From a virus: 27,089 nucleotides of DNA. The stretch's first letter is position 1. The number at the start of each line of letters is the position of its first letter. The stretch covers positions 1-27,089 of the IMG/VR virus record IMGVR_UViG_3300035181_000084; one strand, written 5' to 3'. Position numbers and translations under genes: made by a program. Positions 1 through 6,135 of this stretch are shown here, one piece after another. The notes under the pieces were generated by a model. That model saw only the letters and a program-made list of their open reading frames with translations, made no database searches and was not told the origin of the DNA.

Positions 1-627
1 GCAGTCTGACCTTGACCAGAAGACTCAGTAGAGCTTAGAGAAGCACTGGAAGTACCAGAAGTAGTCTGACCTTGACTAGAAGACTCAGTAGAGCTTAGAG
101 AAGCATTAGTAATACCTGAAGTAGTCTGACCTTGACTAGAAGACTCAGTAGAGCTTAGAGAAGCATTAGCACTACTTGAAGTAGTCTGACCTTGACTAGA
201 AGACTCAGTAGAGCTTAGAGAAGCATTAGCACTACTTGAAGTAGTCTGACCTTGACTAGAAGACTCAGTAGAGCTTATAGAAGCATTAGCAATGCCAGAA
301 GTAGTCTGACCTTGACTAGAAGACTCAGTAGAGCTTAGAGAAGCATTAGCACTACTTGAAGTAGTCTGACCTTGACTAGAAGACTCAGTAAAGCTTCGAG
401 AGGCACTAGCAATACCAGAAGCAGTCTGACCTTGACTAGAACTAACAGATGCATTTACTGCAATCCCTGTTGACGCAGTAGCGGTTTGTCCCTGACTAGA
501 AGATTCTGTAGAATCAGCCAGTGTACCTATATATAAAGTAGAGGTGGACGTTTGTCCTTGACTAGAAGATTCAGTAGAGTCTATAGAAGAACTGGCAGTA
601 CCAGAAGCAGTCTGACCTTGACTAGAA
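1..627 (-). repeat. 60-bp in-frame tandem repeat array
   Basis: The core AGTCTGACCTTGACTAGA (plus strand) recurs at 3, 63, 123, 183, 243, 303, 363 and 423 with an exact 60-bp step. More diverged cores follow near 483, 549 and 609; one of these steps is 66 bp. The units at 121-180 and 181-240 are identical, and 301-360 matches them too. Units close to the gene start are the most diverged, so homogenisation seems to act on the distal part. Every unit is a multiple of three and keeps the minus-strand frame open. The array continues past the left edge. Confidence 0.95.
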
Positions 628-683
628 CTTACTGAGGAGCTTATAGTAGTGCTACTACCTACTAGAGCTAGTAGCAGTGACAT
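1..683 (-). CDS. Ser/Thr/Gln-rich 20-residue-repeat protein, partial (C-terminus beyond window)
   Basis: An open frame of 227 codons runs leftward off the window edge. It starts at the ATG at 683-681, preceded by an AAAGG Shine-Dalgarno about 6 nt upstream. The N-terminus reads MSLLLALVGSS and could pass for a short hydrophobic segment, but it is too short to call a signal peptide. The rest is a low-complexity repeat with a 20-residue period built round the core SSSQGQT, preceded by STE and followed by variable residues such as TSSSANASLSS or ASGIASAS. Eleven cores are visible. There is almost no charge apart from the Glu in the core, and no Cys. The gene follows a run of small structural genes, so a fibrous or stalk-like virion protein is a reasonable inference. 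I recognise no named family. Confidence 0.75.
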   Translation of the reverse strand, partial: MSLLLALVGSSTTISSSVSSSQGQTASGTASSSIDSTESSSQGQTSTSTLYIGTLADSTESSSQGQTATASTGIAVNASVSSSQGQTASGIASASRSFTESSSQGQTTSSSANASLSSTESSSQGQTTSGIANASISSTESSSQGQTTSSSANASLSSTESSSQGQTTSSSANASLSSTESSSQGQTTSGITNASLSSTESSSQGQTTSGTSSASLSSTESSGQGQT

Positions 684-708
684 ATATGACCTTTACTTTA
701 AATAGGTA

Positions 709-990
709 CTAACTTATTGTACCTTGTGACATAAGCCCTTTAGATACTAAATAGTTGTATACTGCTAATGATAAATCGTCTCGTCTAGTTAGTCCCACTG
801 TTGGATTAACATCTAATATCTGTGATACATCGCTAGGCTCTATAGTAAACGTTTGTTGACTTATCGGAGTAAACACATTAGATGAATCTGTATAACCTAT
901 TCTAGCTGTTACTGCTGCACTACCATCGTCATTTAGAACCAATGGAAGTAGCTTGGCTTGCATTTCTACATTACCGTAGGATATTGGCAT
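709..990 (-). CDS. Small phage protein of unknown function (93 aa)
   Basis: I place the start at the ATG at 990-988 (MPISYGNV), not at an ATG seven codons upstream. It follows a GAGG Shine-Dalgarno by 6 nt and begins one base after the stop codon of the preceding gene, whereas the longer form would overlap that gene and lacks a good ribosome site. The protein is soluble, with no membrane segment, no Cys and a mixed alpha/beta composition, ending in a helical stretch (SLAVYNYLVSKGLM). It is translationally linked to the long structural gene before it. I do not recognise a family; a virion or virion-assembly role is inferred from position only. Confidence 0.7.
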   Translation of the reverse strand: MPISYGNVEMQAKLLPLVLNDDGSAAVTARIGYTDSSNVFTPISQQTFTIEPSDVSQILDVNPTVGLTRRDDLSLAVYNYLVSKGLMSQGTIS

Positions 991-991
991 A

Positions 992-2458
992 TTAAACCTC
1001 GTAAGCGTCAAATGCTACGTTGAAGGTGATAACTCCAGCAGTAGTAACAACACCTAAGTTTTTGGCTGCAATAGCTACAAATTCACCTGGATTTACAACT
1101 ATTGGCGAGTTGAAAGCCATATACACACCTGTTCCTATTGCACCAACTGCGGCTGCTGCGGCATAAGTCTCAAAACCCAACATAAGTTTACGCGGAGCCT
1201 TTGAGGCTATACCCTCAGCAGTAGCAAGAGATACAGCAGTGTGACCGAAAGACAATGCATACTCATAGACTACAGGACCACCTGTTAAAGCAGTAGTTAC
1301 GGCACCTTGAACTCTAATGCCTGTAATTACTATGGAACGTGGCGGACTTGTTACAGAACCTAAGGGGTTTGCGTATGAACATACAATACCATCGGTACCT
1401 ACTGTGAGAGTAGGTAAAGCAGAAAACTGTCCACCCAAACCAGTACCTAAAGCTGCGGTAGTGTTGGTCATTGCAGCACCTGCACCTGCGACTAAGTTGT
1501 TCGTTGAAAGAGAAGTTGAACCCATTGTTGCACCATTCTGCCCTTGGTACGCCGTTAGTCCCGAGTGCGCCATTTGATGTGGCATAGGCATATTGGTGTT
1601 AATATCCAGCATTACTACGGCAATGTTAGATATCTTTAATTGTATTGCAGAACCAGCCACACCCGGTTGAGTATGACGTACAAATACAGGCGCTGCTATG
1701 GACTGGAAGGGAGTACCATTCCCACTTGGAACAACTAAGGTGCCTAATAGTTGTCCATCACCCCAGAAGTGGCAATTATCAGCATAAACATCTATGGAAT
1801 ATGTTACATTGGCGTTAGGCACAATGTTGGCAGCAGCCATCAACACACCAGTCGTAGTTTCAGAGCCGTTATAGTTTACAACACCAAACACACCTGCACT
1901 AGTAACTCGAAAAAATGCACCATCTGTTGGGGCGTAAGGAGCAGAAGTCGCAGTAAATCCAATACCTACTTCCATTTGAAAGTTGGCAGGCGGGATAGCA
2001 GTTAAAGCTCCCTCTATGTCAATTTGTAAACCTGAACTATTAAATAAAGGAAAGGTTTGGTAACTAAGGTTTACCGTTTGACCTGCAGCGGTACTATTAG
2101 CACCATTAAGGGTCATGTAGCCACCACCCCAAGTAGTAGTTAATGTAGTTGTGCGATACACCCACAAACCCGTGTTCTGAGCAGAGGCTACAAAGGCATC
2201 TGAAAATAGTAGTGTGTCTAAGCCAGTGCGAAGTCTTCTATTTCTTGACACTTTTGGGGACACTAGGTCGGCAGTACCAGTAACACCACCTGCATCATTT
2301 TCATAGAATGAACGAGTTGCGCCGACAGAATTAGGAACTGGTGTTGCACCACCTAAACGTTGGTTTACCTGAGGAGTAGTTGTTTGCAAGTTATTAGAAG
2401 CATCTACTTCTACTCCATTACCTGTAGTTTTGCCATTTAGTATTGTAGATAGTGACAT
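992..2458 (-). CDS. Putative virion structural protein with a beta-sandwich (lectin-like) middle region
   Basis: This 488-residue protein starts at the ATG at 2458, behind AAAGGA about 6 nt upstream. The N-terminal 75 residues are polar and include NGKTTGNGVEVDASNNLQ. Residues of about 80 to 280 alternate short hydrophobic strands with Gly/Asn turns and read like a concanavalin/LamG-type sandwich, for example FFRVTSAGVFGVVNYNGSET and CHFWGDGQLLGTLVV. The last 180 residues are Ala/Gly/Thr-rich strands ending in NPGEFVAIAAKNLG and VAFDAYEV, as in many phage surface proteins. No transmembrane segment is visible. Position within a run of small structural genes supports a head-decoration or tail-surface role, but the specific role is unknown. 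The lectin-like reading is inference from strand pattern. Confidence 0.7.
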   Translation of the reverse strand: MSLSTILNGKTTGNGVEVDASNNLQTTTPQVNQRLGGATPVPNSVGATRSFYENDAGGVTGTADLVSPKVSRNRRLRTGLDTLLFSDAFVASAQNTGLWVYRTTTLTTTWGGGYMTLNGANSTAAGQTVNLSYQTFPLFNSSGLQIDIEGALTAIPPANFQMEVGIGFTATSAPYAPTDGAFFRVTSAGVFGVVNYNGSETTTGVLMAAANIVPNANVTYSIDVYADNCHFWGDGQLLGTLVVPSGNGTPFQSIAAPVFVRHTQPGVAGSAIQLKISNIAVVMLDINTNMPMPHQMAHSGLTAYQGQNGATMGSTSLSTNNLVAGAGAAMTNTTAALGTGLGGQFSALPTLTVGTDGIVCSYANPLGSVTSPPRSIVITGIRVQGAVTTALTGGPVVYEYALSFGHTAVSLATAEGIASKAPRKLMLGFETYAAAAAVGAIGTGVYMAFNSPIVVNPGEFVAIAAKNLGVVTTAGVITFNVAFDAYEV

Positions 2459-2472
2459 ATATTTCCTTTAAA

Positions 2473-2766
2473 TTAATCCGCCCAAACCCATCTGACTTGG
2501 AAAGTTCCTTCTATTAAGTCTAGGCATGTACCATAAATAGTAAAGCCTACTCCCGTAGTAGGTGTCCCACAAGTAAGAGATATAAGGGAGTTAGCGTATC
2601 TGTGATCAGAAGAGGTATGATCTGTAGTAGAATCATCTCCCATTATGTAGGCCTCTGCTTTACTAGTGTTACTTATTGTAGTTAATCCGGTTACTCCTAG
2701 AGAGGCTTCATTAGACCCGGGAAAAGCCCCAAAGTCTAAGGTAGAAGTACCTTGCCCACTAGCCAT
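2473..2766 (-). CDS. Conserved small phage structural-region protein (97 aa)
   Basis: The protein opens MASGQGTSTLDFGAFPGSNEAS and ends GTFQVRWVWAD. I recognise this as a common type of small phage protein (LDFGAFPG near the start, then EAYIMGDDSTTDHTSSDHRY, then a closing strand with W-x-W), but the family has no established function that I can name. The predicted fold is all-beta. The start is the ATG at 2766; the ribosome site is weak, and the preceding gene ends only 4 bases upstream, so translational coupling is likely. It probably forms a structural set with the neighbouring 136-residue protein. Confidence 0.75.
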   Translation of the reverse strand: MASGQGTSTLDFGAFPGSNEASLGVTGLTTISNTSKAEAYIMGDDSTTDHTSSDHRYANSLISLTCGTPTTGVGFTIYGTCLDLIEGTFQVRWVWAD

Positions 2767-2770
2767 TTAA

Positions 2771-3181
2771 TTATAGACCAGTTGTAGCTTTGTTCACCGT
2801 ATGTGTAAAGCTAGAACAAGAAACCGTAGTACCTGAAGTAAACGCACCAATAGTTATGTTAGCACCAGAGGCTCCTGCAGAAACGTCCATAACTACAGTA
2901 GTACCATCAGACTTGAAAATACGCGCCCAAGTGGGAGTGATTGACGCTACCGCAGTACCAGATGTAATAGCATTAGCAGTTAGTACTCCGTTAACAGGTG
3001 CTCCAAAAGCTGTTGCACCAAAAGTTAATGTTACTCCTAAAACCTGAGTACCAATTGCAGTATCTGCGTTAGCAGGTTGAGTTCCGTCATAAAGCTTAAT
3101 TAAACCACTATTGCAAAGAGTAGATAGTGAAGTAGCCTGAGCATTGACAGTAGCATTTGCTATTTGAGTATTTAAAGCCAT
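2771..3181 (-). CDS. Conserved phage structural-region protein (136 aa)
   Basis: The sequence has the layout of a common phage protein family: an N-terminal helix (MALNTQIANATVNAQATSL), then LIKLYDGTQPANADTA, then TLTFGATAFG, and a strand pair WARIFKSDGTTVVMDVS, ending with an SSFTHTVNK strand. The family is frequent among head and tail genes of tailed phages and is usually left as hypothetical or structural. The start at 3181 has an AAGGA Shine-Dalgarno about 10 nt upstream. It has no membrane segment, and its one Cys pair (about residues 23 and 121) has no obvious motif. Function is unknown; a virion component is inferred. Confidence 0.75.
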   Translation of the reverse strand: MALNTQIANATVNAQATSLSTLCNSGLIKLYDGTQPANADTAIGTQVLGVTLTFGATAFGAPVNGVLTANAITSGTAVASITPTWARIFKSDGTTVVMDVSAGASGANITIGAFTSGTTVSCSSFTHTVNKATTGL

Positions 3182-3194
3182 GTTATATATTTCC

Positions 3195-3713
3195 TTATAG
3201 AATTATCGGTATTCCCGAAATGAAGTTCATTGTCGTAGCATCTACTGCAAAGCCGACTTGTTGTACGACACTTCCCGTTCCAGAGGCTGGAGTAGAGGAA
3301 GGTTTTCCTGGAATAGTTCCAGATAAAAATTGAGTTCCAGGAGTTAGCCCTGAACATCTATTATTTAACCCGTAAGGGTATACGGTTGCCATCGTCCCTG
3401 CTGTGACGCCTACTAAGACAAAGCCTTGAGCATCTTTGTTATAATTAGTGCCGTCTGCTTTCTGAACGCTAGCTACTTCCGCATTATTCCATACATTAAC
3501 TAAGTCTCCCTCTGACAAATTTTCAGAAGCAATAACAGAGTAGCTAGTTGTTCCCGGCAACCCCTGCACCCCTGGCAACCCCTGCGCCCCTGGAGGACCT
3601 TGTGTACCCTCCGAAACAATGCTAATGACAGACTCGGTATTAGTAATCGTGTTTTGGTCTAGAACCTCTATAATAGAAGTAATCTGACTGATAACCTCTA
3701 CCACATTACTCAT
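3195..3713 (-). CDS. Collagen-like repeat virion protein (172 aa)
   Basis: Residues 1-34 form a hydrophobic/polar heptad-like segment (VVEVISQITSIIEVL) that could be a trimeric coiled coil. It is followed at about 37-54 by a short Gly-X-Y tract, GPPGAQGLPGVQGLPG. The C-terminal 115 residues are a compact beta domain (SEGDLVNVWNNAEVASVQKADG, then GFVLVGVTAG) resembling the small beta-barrels of phage decoration or fibre proteins. The order coiled coil, collagen tract, globular tip is the classic design of a short trimeric surface fibre. Its ATG overlaps the stop of the preceding gene as ATGA, so the two are coupled. The exact location on the virion cannot be told from sequence. Confidence 0.75.
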   Translation of the reverse strand: MSNVVEVISQITSIIEVLDQNTITNTESVISIVSEGTQGPPGAQGLPGVQGLPGTTSYSVIASENLSEGDLVNVWNNAEVASVQKADGTNYNKDAQGFVLVGVTAGTMATVYPYGLNNRCSGLTPGTQFLSGTIPGKPSSTPASGTGSVVQQVGFAVDATTMNFISGIPIIL

Positions 3714-4054
3714 ACTGTCTGTCCGGGAGAAACACTAAAGCTACCTTCTAGAAGACGAACCACGGTTCCATCAGAGCCTGTCAAAGTCAAGTCATAAGGA
3801 GAATTAGTAAAGGTAAGAGTGCTAGTTATAACTGCTGGAACCGTTAGAGAGATTGTTCCGGCTGTACCCCCTAGGACTATTAATCCATTAAGCGTGGATA
3901 GATCTAGCAATAAAGTACCATATACATCCTTGACTTGCAAGTGTGCAGAATACCCAGTTAAATCTACTGGTATCTTAGTGTTGCTATAATACGTAAGTAC
4001 TTTCGTAAAAGTAGCATTTTGCTCTATTAGAAAGTCTAACTTTCCTGCTGACAT
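3710..4054 (-). CDS. Small phage protein, BppU-N-terminus-like beta domain (114 aa)
   Basis: The layout matches a widespread small phage family: LDFLIEQNATFTKVLTYY, then PVDLTGYSAHLQVKD, a variable loop, NGLIVLGGTAGTISLTVPA, then YDLTLTGSDGTVVRLLEGSF ending SVSP. It reads as one all-beta domain like the N-terminal part of siphophage baseplate upper proteins. The start at 4054 has AAAGG 7 nt upstream. It is the first gene after the terminator at 4091-4119 and carries a TTAAAATA element 25 nt before the ATG, so it probably opens a new transcription unit reading left. Function is unknown beyond a likely structural role. Confidence 0.75.
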   Translation of the reverse strand: MSAGKLDFLIEQNATFTKVLTYYSNTKIPVDLTGYSAHLQVKDVYGTLLLDLSTLNGLIVLGGTAGTISLTVPAVITSTLTFTNSPYDLTLTGSDGTVVRLLEGSFSVSPGQTV

Positions 4055-4079
4055 AGTAGTACCTTTATTTGTATGAATC

Positions 4080-4087
4080 TATTTTAA
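4080..4087 (-). promoter_or_regulatory. TTAAAATA element, candidate late promoter for the 4054 gene
   Basis: The minus strand reads TTAAAATA here, directly downstream of the terminator hairpin, with 25 nt between the element and the ATG at 4054; an AAAGG ribosome site lies in between. The same octamer precedes several other gene starts in the window. A -10 box at this position would give a leader of about 20 nt. Promoter activity is inference. Confidence 0.45.
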
Positions 4088-4090
4088 ACT

Positions 4091-4119
4091 AAAAAACCCA
4101 CGTTGATTAGACGTGGGTT
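4091..4119 (-). terminator. Rho-independent terminator, leftward
   Basis: On the minus strand AACCCACGT pairs with ACGTGGGTT across a 7-nt loop (positions 4119-4111 with 4103-4095). This perfect 9-bp stem runs straight into six T residues (4096-4091). It ends transcription arriving from the right. It lies 18 bp beyond the stop of the holin-like remnant, so it was probably the natural end of the lysis gene block before the endonuclease gene was inserted. Confidence 0.9.
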
Positions 4120-4137
4120 AGATGAGCGTATTACCAG

Positions 4138-4260
4138 TTAAGCCGAAGGCTCAGTTTTTGATTTCAAAGCAATGCCTAAACCACCACCAGCCAGTAACAT
4201 TCCGAAGCCTGTCCCAAAGTCAACAAAGCTTAAAGAATATGTTTGAATGATTACTACTAT
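4138..4260 (-). pseudogene. Orphan C-terminal fragment of a holin-like membrane protein
   Basis: Minus-strand frame 4260-4138 reads 40 codons and a stop, beginning IVVIIQTYSLSFVDFGTGFG and ending ALKSKTEPSA. It aligns with the C-terminal half of the holin-like protein at 5204-5431 (FGLGMGAVFTSLG...LKSDTEPS). I count 12 identities over the last 25 aligned residues before the end, including LKS-x-TEPS. No ATG opens the frame and an in-frame TAA stands at 4270-4272. It follows the endonuclease gene and directly precedes the terminator, which fits a displaced 3' end of the holin gene. Alternatively it is expressed from a non-standard start: an ATA codon at 4260 lies 5 nt after a TTAAAATA box. Confidence 0.8.
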
Positions 4261-4265
4261 AGACT

Positions 4266-4273
4266 TATTTTAA
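4266..4273 (-). promoter_or_regulatory. TTAAAATA element upstream of the holin-like remnant
   Basis: The minus strand reads TTAAAATA, then AGTCT, then ATA, the first codon of the remnant frame. Element plus 5 nt is the same spacing seen before the ATGs at 6115, 9995 and 22904. Here the codon is ATA instead of ATG, so the element may be a relic or may serve an unusual start. The element overlaps the upstream region of the plus-strand endonuclease gene. Confidence 0.3.
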
Positions 4274-4287
4274 GATGAAGAATATTA

Positions 4288-4302
4288 TGTTATAATCAAA
4301 GG
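4288..4302 (+). promoter_or_regulatory. Extended -10-like box and ribosome site before the HNH gene
   Basis: The plus strand has TGT followed by TATAAT (4288-4296), a full extended -10 motif. AAAGG (4298-4302) then comes 2 nt before the ATG at 4305. No good -35 hexamer is visible. A start 7 nt below the -10 would fall at about the ribosome site, so if this is the promoter the message is almost leaderless; otherwise it is a chance match in AT-rich DNA. Confidence 0.4.
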
Positions 4303-4304
4303 AT

Positions 4305-4305
4305 A
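4305..4305 (+). other. Insertion junction region of the HNH gene, left side
   Basis: The change from holin-like sequence (up to 4260 on the minus strand) to endonuclease-associated sequence lies between about 4261 and 4305. The 45 bp hold only the elements described above. I see no inverted or direct repeat of the kind a transposon would leave. Confidence 0.35.
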
Positions 4306-5171
4306 TGGGTACTAATGATAAAATATGCAGAAAGTGTGGAGGCAGTTTTAGTAAAGCTAGGTGTGGCCACTGTGCTAGAGAATACTACAAAAATAGAGTT
4401 TTAGACACTACAACCACACACACGTGTAATAAGTGCGGACTACTGTACACCGGGCCTACTTGTAAGCCGTGTAAATCTAACTACAGTAGCAATTTTAACG
4501 CCAAGACGGTAACCGTGCTTGTAAAAAAGTGTACGAAATGTTTAATAGAAAAAGAGTCTAGTAAGTTTACTAAGAACTTACAACATAAGGATGGGTTAAG
4601 CTCCCAATGCTTGACTTGTATTGCAGAGTGTTCAAAGGCATGGTACGAGAAAAACAGGGAAGCTTCTTTAGGGAAGAAGGCTGAGTATCATGCTCTAAAT
4701 AAGGATAAGATAAAAATTAGAAAGATTGCTTACTATAAAAGTAATCCGGATAAACTAATTAGACAATCTGAGATGTCTAGAACCTATAGAAAGAGAAATC
4801 CAGTAACCGCTAAGGCTAGTGCTAAGAGGTACTACTTAACTAATTTAAATAAGATAAAAGAGTATGGTAAAGCATGGACCGCATTAAATAGAGATAAGAA
4901 AAGAGTTTATAAGAATAATCGAAGATGTAGAGAGCAATCTGGTAGACTTAGCTCTGATATAGTACGTAGGCTTTTAGAATTACAAGAGGGCAAGTGCGTA
5001 TCTTGTAAATTACCACTAGGGGTAAACTATCACATAGATCATATTATACCTCTGGTGAGAGGGGGTTTAAATATTGATTCCAATGTACAGCTACTACACA
5101 GTACATGCAACTTACAAAAAGGTGGTAAAGACCCTATCCTTTATATGCAAGAATTAGGATACTTACTTTAA
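4305..5171 (+). CDS. HNH homing-type endonuclease with three N-terminal zinc ribbons
   Basis: This is the only plus-strand gene (288 aa). The N-terminus carries three four-Cys zinc modules: C8/C11/C20/C23, C41/C44/C53/C56 and C76/C79/C102/C105. Residues 110-215 are a Lys/Tyr/Asn-rich helical region of about six repeats of roughly 17 residues (YYKSNPDKL, YYLTNLNKIKEYGKAW and similar), probably DNA-binding. The C-terminus is an HNH/McrA domain: C231-x2-C234, the catalytic D245-H246 within HIDHIIPL, then GG, N260, and H265-x2-C268-N269 with K272. It is expected to nick or cut DNA at a specific site and spread its own gene. It stands alone and faces the surrounding operon, inserted between the holin-like gene and its terminator. 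No intron structure is evident. Confidence 0.9.
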   Translation: MGTNDKICRKCGGSFSKARCGHCAREYYKNRVLDTTTTHTCNKCGLLYTGPTCKPCKSNYSSNFNAKTVTVLVKKCTKCLIEKESSKFTKNLQHKDGLSSQCLTCIAECSKAWYEKNREASLGKKAEYHALNKDKIKIRKIAYYKSNPDKLIRQSEMSRTYRKRNPVTAKASAKRYYLTNLNKIKEYGKAWTALNRDKKRVYKNNRRCREQSGRLSSDIVRRLLELQEGKCVSCKLPLGVNYHIDHIIPLVRGGLNIDSNVQLLHSTCNLQKGGKDPILYMQELGYLL

Positions 5172-5209
5172 CTAGGATACTTACTTTAACTAGGATACTT
5201 ACTTTAACT
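5156..5209. repeat. Three perfect 18-bp tandem repeats at the facing gene ends
   Basis: AGGATACTTACTTTAACT occurs three times in a row (5156-5173, 5174-5191, 5192-5209), followed by a partial AGG. The first copy holds the last codons and stop of the HNH gene; the last copy holds the final Ser codon and stop of the holin-like gene. Both reading frames therefore end inside the array. Each plus-strand copy supplies TAA and each minus-strand copy supplies TAA, so copy number can change without altering either protein. Confidence 0.95.
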
Positions 5210-5431
5210 AGGCTCAGTGTCACTCTTAAGGTTAAGTGCGGCCCCAAGAGAGGTAAATACAGCCCCCATCCCTAATCCAAACTGTGTCAGATCAAATACT
5301 TGTTTAAGCCATACTATAACGTATATCTCTAGGCCTAACCCAATCAGCACAGATAGTACTCCAAGCCATCTTATAAAATCTTGAGTTTCATTATCCTTGC
5401 CGGTTAAGAGTTGTTTTAACATAGTTCTCAT
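5204..5431 (-). CDS. Holin-like small membrane protein (75 aa)
   Basis: The N-terminus is short and charged (MRTMLKQLLTGKDNETQD). Two hydrophobic segments follow, about residues 19-42 (FIRWLGVLSVLIGLGLEIYV) and 51-68 (FGLGMGAVFTSLGAALNL), then the polar tail KSDTEPS. Size, two-segment layout and position directly after a muramidase gene fit a class II-type holin; the FG-x-G-x-G...KS-x-TEP tail is typical of small membrane proteins beside phage endolysins. The ATG touches the TAG of the endolysin gene and uses a GGGAG inside that gene's last codons. The C-terminus has a second homologous copy at 4138-4260, beyond the inserted HNH gene. Holin function is inferred, not shown. Confidence 0.75.
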   Translation of the reverse strand: MRTMLKQLLTGKDNETQDFIRWLGVLSVLIGLGLEIYVIVWLKQVFDLTQFGLGMGAVFTSLGAALNLKSDTEPS

Positions 5432-6115
5432 CTATTTAACTCCCTGTAATTTAGTAACCCAAGCTCTACAAATACTAATGCCTTTAGTACTCCATGTAGC
5501 AGACTTAGTGTTAGATTTAATATTAACAGAAGCTTGCATTAATAAACTAGCTAGCTCTGAGTTACAACTCTTACTGACAACCTCTAGGTTGAAAGCTATT
5601 CTATTTGCCCAGCCTGCCCCAAAAGTAGGCCAAGTACTAAGCTTGGTAAAGAACAGAAGTCTCTCTGCATCAAACTTAATAGCTAAAATGTGTGGCTCTG
5701 CTGTAGCTAGTACTTTTCTTGTAATAGGTCCAATGTGTCCGTCGTCTGCAACACCTAGTGCTCTTTGGAGAAACCTAGAGGCATTACCTGGGCCATTATT
5801 CAGAGAAGTATCAAAGACTTGTAAGGCAATAGGGTCTTGTAATGCATCACATCCACAACCTTTCCAAAAGTCTCTCTCGTAGATGTCTTTAGCCTCTTGC
5901 ATGTTTAAGCTTTTGATGTCTACGTGAGGATATGACTTGGAAGATACGCCGAATTTAGTTTCACCTCCTGGGTCTTTTGGATTATTTACATACCCACACT
6001 TCTTTCGGTTTGTAGGAGTAGAAATATCTCCGTCAATTATAGCCAAGTCTTCAGGGTTGAAGTCTGGACCACACTCGGAGCTCATTGCATAAAGGAAGGC
6101 GTCGTTAAAGTTCAT
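5432..6115 (-). CDS. Endolysin, GH108-type N-acetylmuramidase with C-terminal peptidoglycan-binding region
   Basis: A 227-residue protein. Residues 1-90 carry the GH108 core: the likely catalytic E14 in MSSECG, then GYVNNPKDPGGETKFGVS at 41-58 and SLNMQEAKDIYERDFWKGCGCDAL. Residues 96-136 have the companion binding module (VFDTSLNNGPG, FLQRALGV, DDGHIGP). It should cleave the glycan strands of the host wall at lysis. Compared with the shortest family members there are about 25 extra residues between the Glu motif and GYVNNP, a form I have seen in other phage lysins. No signal peptide or N-terminal membrane anchor is visible, so release through a holin is expected; the next gene encodes a holin-like protein. 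The ATG has no Shine-Dalgarno and follows TTAAAATA by 5 nt. Confidence 0.9.
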   Translation of the reverse strand: MNFNDAFLYAMSSECGPDFNPEDLAIIDGDISTPTNRKKCGYVNNPKDPGGETKFGVSSKSYPHVDIKSLNMQEAKDIYERDFWKGCGCDALQDPIALQVFDTSLNNGPGNASRFLQRALGVADDGHIGPITRKVLATAEPHILAIKFDAERLLFFTKLSTWPTFGAGWANRIAFNLEVVSKSCNSELASLLMQASVNIKSNTKSATWSTKGISICRAWVTKLQGVK

Positions 6116-6120
6116 AGGGG

Positions 6121-6128
6121 TATTTTAA
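6121..6128 (-). promoter_or_regulatory. TTAAAATA element, candidate late promoter of the endolysin gene
   Basis: The minus strand reads TTAAAATA, CCCCT, ATG, so the element ends 5 nt before the endolysin start. There is no Shine-Dalgarno in the gap or before it. The element is in the 20-bp gap between two genes. If the octamer covers -13 to -6, as in T4-type late promoters, the A of ATG is +1 and the mRNA is leaderless. Confidence 0.5.
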
Positions 6129-6135
6129 CCGTTTA

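Noticed and set aside
1-680. Possible CRISPR-like array because of regular 60-bp periodicity
   Set aside because: There are no alternating unique spacers. The whole unit is repeated, stays in frame and encodes a continuous protein with a start codon and ribosome site.
3172-3357. A 61-codon minus-strand frame with MFRANSWNS start
   Set aside because: It lies inside the collagen-like gene in another frame, has no ribosome site, and its codon content is atypical.
4138-5431. Group I or group II intron holding the endonuclease gene
   Set aside because: The holin-like frame is complete without splicing, the endonuclease gene is on the opposite strand, and no intron-like paired segments are visible by eye.
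5432-6115. Extra 25 residues between the catalytic Glu motif and GYVNNP in the endolysin
   Set aside because: I believe other phage muramidases of this type carry the same insertion, so it is a subfamily trait and not a novelty.
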